Assembly (NCBI GenBank): GCA_028704215.1
Contig: JAQVLJ010000021.1
Span: forward strand, 1 to 13,658
DNA: 13,658 nucleotides
Origin: Clostridia bacterium
GTDB taxonomy: Bacteria; Bacillota; Clostridia; Christensenellales; UBA1242
Reading direction: 5' to 3'
Shown here: positions 13,049-13,658 of the stretch, piece by piece
How positions within the stretch are numbered: position 1 is the stretch's first letter
How the letters are laid out: every line of letters starts with the position of its first letter
Program-made: the position numbers and the translations under genes
Notes under the pieces: model-generated
The model's database searches: none
What the model was told of the DNA's origin: nothing
Seen by the model: only the letters and a program-made list of their open reading frames with translations

Positions 13049-13658
13049 CTACCACTTGCAAACTAAAAAATTGCAGGTGGTTTTTTTTGCGCTAATTGCT
13101 ATCATAACCTGCGACGGTAAATAAAACAACCAAACCACATTAAAATCGATGCTGTTTAATTGATACAAAAAAGATGTGGATGATAAATTAAAAAACTCAA
13201 TTAAAAAAGGTAAGCCAACGAATATATCGCAAAACAAAAACAATAACAAACCAAAAGCAAATAAAATGTTTTTTGTTTTGCTAATAAATGCAAATATTAC
13301 ATTGCATATCAAATTTGCAAAATAAAATAAAGATATTACAATTAAAAAACTCGAATTTTCAGCATTACTAACAAAAGAAACAATCAACAAAGCAACGAAC
13401 AATAATATTCTTACAGCAACATTAGTTATGTTACGTTTTTTATCACTTTTTAATAATATTCTAACAAAATAAAACAACTGTACTATGCAAAATGACACCA
13501 TTGCGATAACTAGGTTAGTTGCGTGCAATAGTACTAAAAAAGTATCAGCTATGACAGTAAACATAAGAGCGCAAACTATCAAAAAGGTGTCATTTTTTTT
13601 TGAAAAATTTGCTAATGAAAACAAAAAGCATATCACAATTGACAAATAACATAATTTG
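13049..13658 (-). CDS. YhhN/TMEM86-like multi-pass membrane protein, partial (N-terminus beyond right edge)
   Basis: The frame is open to the right edge. TTG 13645 and GTG 13636 are possible internal starts, but one or more N-terminal residues or helices are probably missing. Counting from TTG 13645, 198 residues hold about seven hydrophobic helices. Two acidic residues lie within helices in similar contexts: ALMFTVIADTFLVLL (D34) and LLLFLFCDIFVGLP (D140). These, with an aromatic-rich helix after the first (VQLFYFVRI) and a final YLPSQVMIAIS helix, resemble the two-Asp pattern of the YhhN family, whose characterised animal members hydrolyse lysoplasmalogen. Similarity is by pattern only and the activity is unproven. 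The last residues (TTCNFLVCKW) lie inside the terminator hairpin of the convergent orphan gene. Confidence 0.6.
   Translation of the reverse strand, partial: KLCYLSIVICFLFSLANFSKKNDTFLIVCALMFTVIADTFLVLLHATNLVIAMVSFCIVQLFYFVRILLKSDKKRNITNVAVRILLFVALLIVSFVSNAENSSFLIVISLFYFANLICNVIFAFISKTKNILFAFGLLLFLFCDIFVGLPFLIEFFNLSSTSFLYQLNSIDFNVVWLFYLPSQVMIAISAKKTTCNFLVCKW
13052..13088 (+). terminator. Terminator of the orphan gene, inside the YhhN-like coding region
   Basis: CCACTTGCAA (13052-13061) pairs with TTGCAGGTGG (13071-13080), including one U-G wobble, around a 9-nt loop, followed by eight Ts. It starts 8 nt after the orphan gene stop and encodes the C-terminal residues of the minus-strand gene. 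On the minus strand no U-run follows, so it serves the plus strand. Confidence 0.82.
13080..13161. repeat. 82-bp direct repeat, right copy; intact 3' coding end of the YhhN-like gene
   Basis: This is the partner of 12242-12323. It begins with the terminal G of the terminator stem and its eight Ts and runs into the YhhN-like gene, encoding about residues 163-188 on the minus strand. Homology stops at about 13161, where neighbouring bases no longer match. Confidence 0.85.

Noticed and set aside
12242..13161. The 82-bp repeats as a transposon target-site duplication
   Set aside because: Target duplications are usually under about 15 bp, no terminal inverted repeats or transposase are seen, and the copies have diverged by 12 percent.

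Overview
The window is chromosomal, AT-rich DNA from a low-GC Gram-positive bacterium (Bacillota, probably an uncultured clostridial or related lineage). The evidence is the rpmH-rnpA-yidD-yidC-jag-mnmE gene order, SpoIIIJ-type YidC, KH/R3H Jag, consensus sigma-A-type promoters, strong Shine-Dalgarno sites on most genes and tRNAs with encoded CCA. Tryptophan is encoded by TGG and the genes run full length under the standard code, which argues against a Mollicutes code. It is an origin-of-replication neighbourhood, but rearranged compared with the classical rpmH-oriC-dnaA-dnaN layout.

Layout. 1-826 (-): 5'-terminal part of a calcineurin-like metallophosphoesterase gene running off the left edge. 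1012-5105 (+): a tight six-gene operon (ribosomal protein L34, RNase P protein, YidD, YidC, Jag/KhpB, MnmE) from one consensus promoter; from rnpA onward successive genes overlap by 1-14 bp. A bidirectional terminator separates it from convergent dnaA (-), which follows a phosphoglucomutase-type phosphohexomutase gene (-). The pgm-queH gap (8353-8630) has a cluster of DnaA-box-like sites beside an AT-rich stretch and is the best oriC candidate. queH (-) and dnaN (+) diverge from adjacent promoters. dnaN and a DUF421 membrane-protein gene (-) converge on a shared hairpin. A tRNA-Met/tRNA-Glu operon follows. The right end has a small multi-pass membrane protein, an orphan protein with a hydrophobic segment and coiled coil, and a YhhN-like membrane protein (-) cut by the right edge.

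How the genes relate. Most of the window is information processing: replication initiation (DnaA, beta clamp, putative oriC), tRNA maturation and modification (RnpA, MnmE, QueH, two tRNAs), translation (L34) and membrane insertion (YidC, YidD, with Jag as RNA-binding partner). The right end is accessory-like. An 82-bp direct repeat flanks the orphan gene; one copy is the 3' coding end of the YhhN-like gene and the other is a decayed copy with an in-frame stop. I see no new defence system, CRISPR array, insertion sequence or prophage. The most notable observations are the displaced oriC candidate, the repeat-bracketed orphan gene and the apparently leaderless queH.
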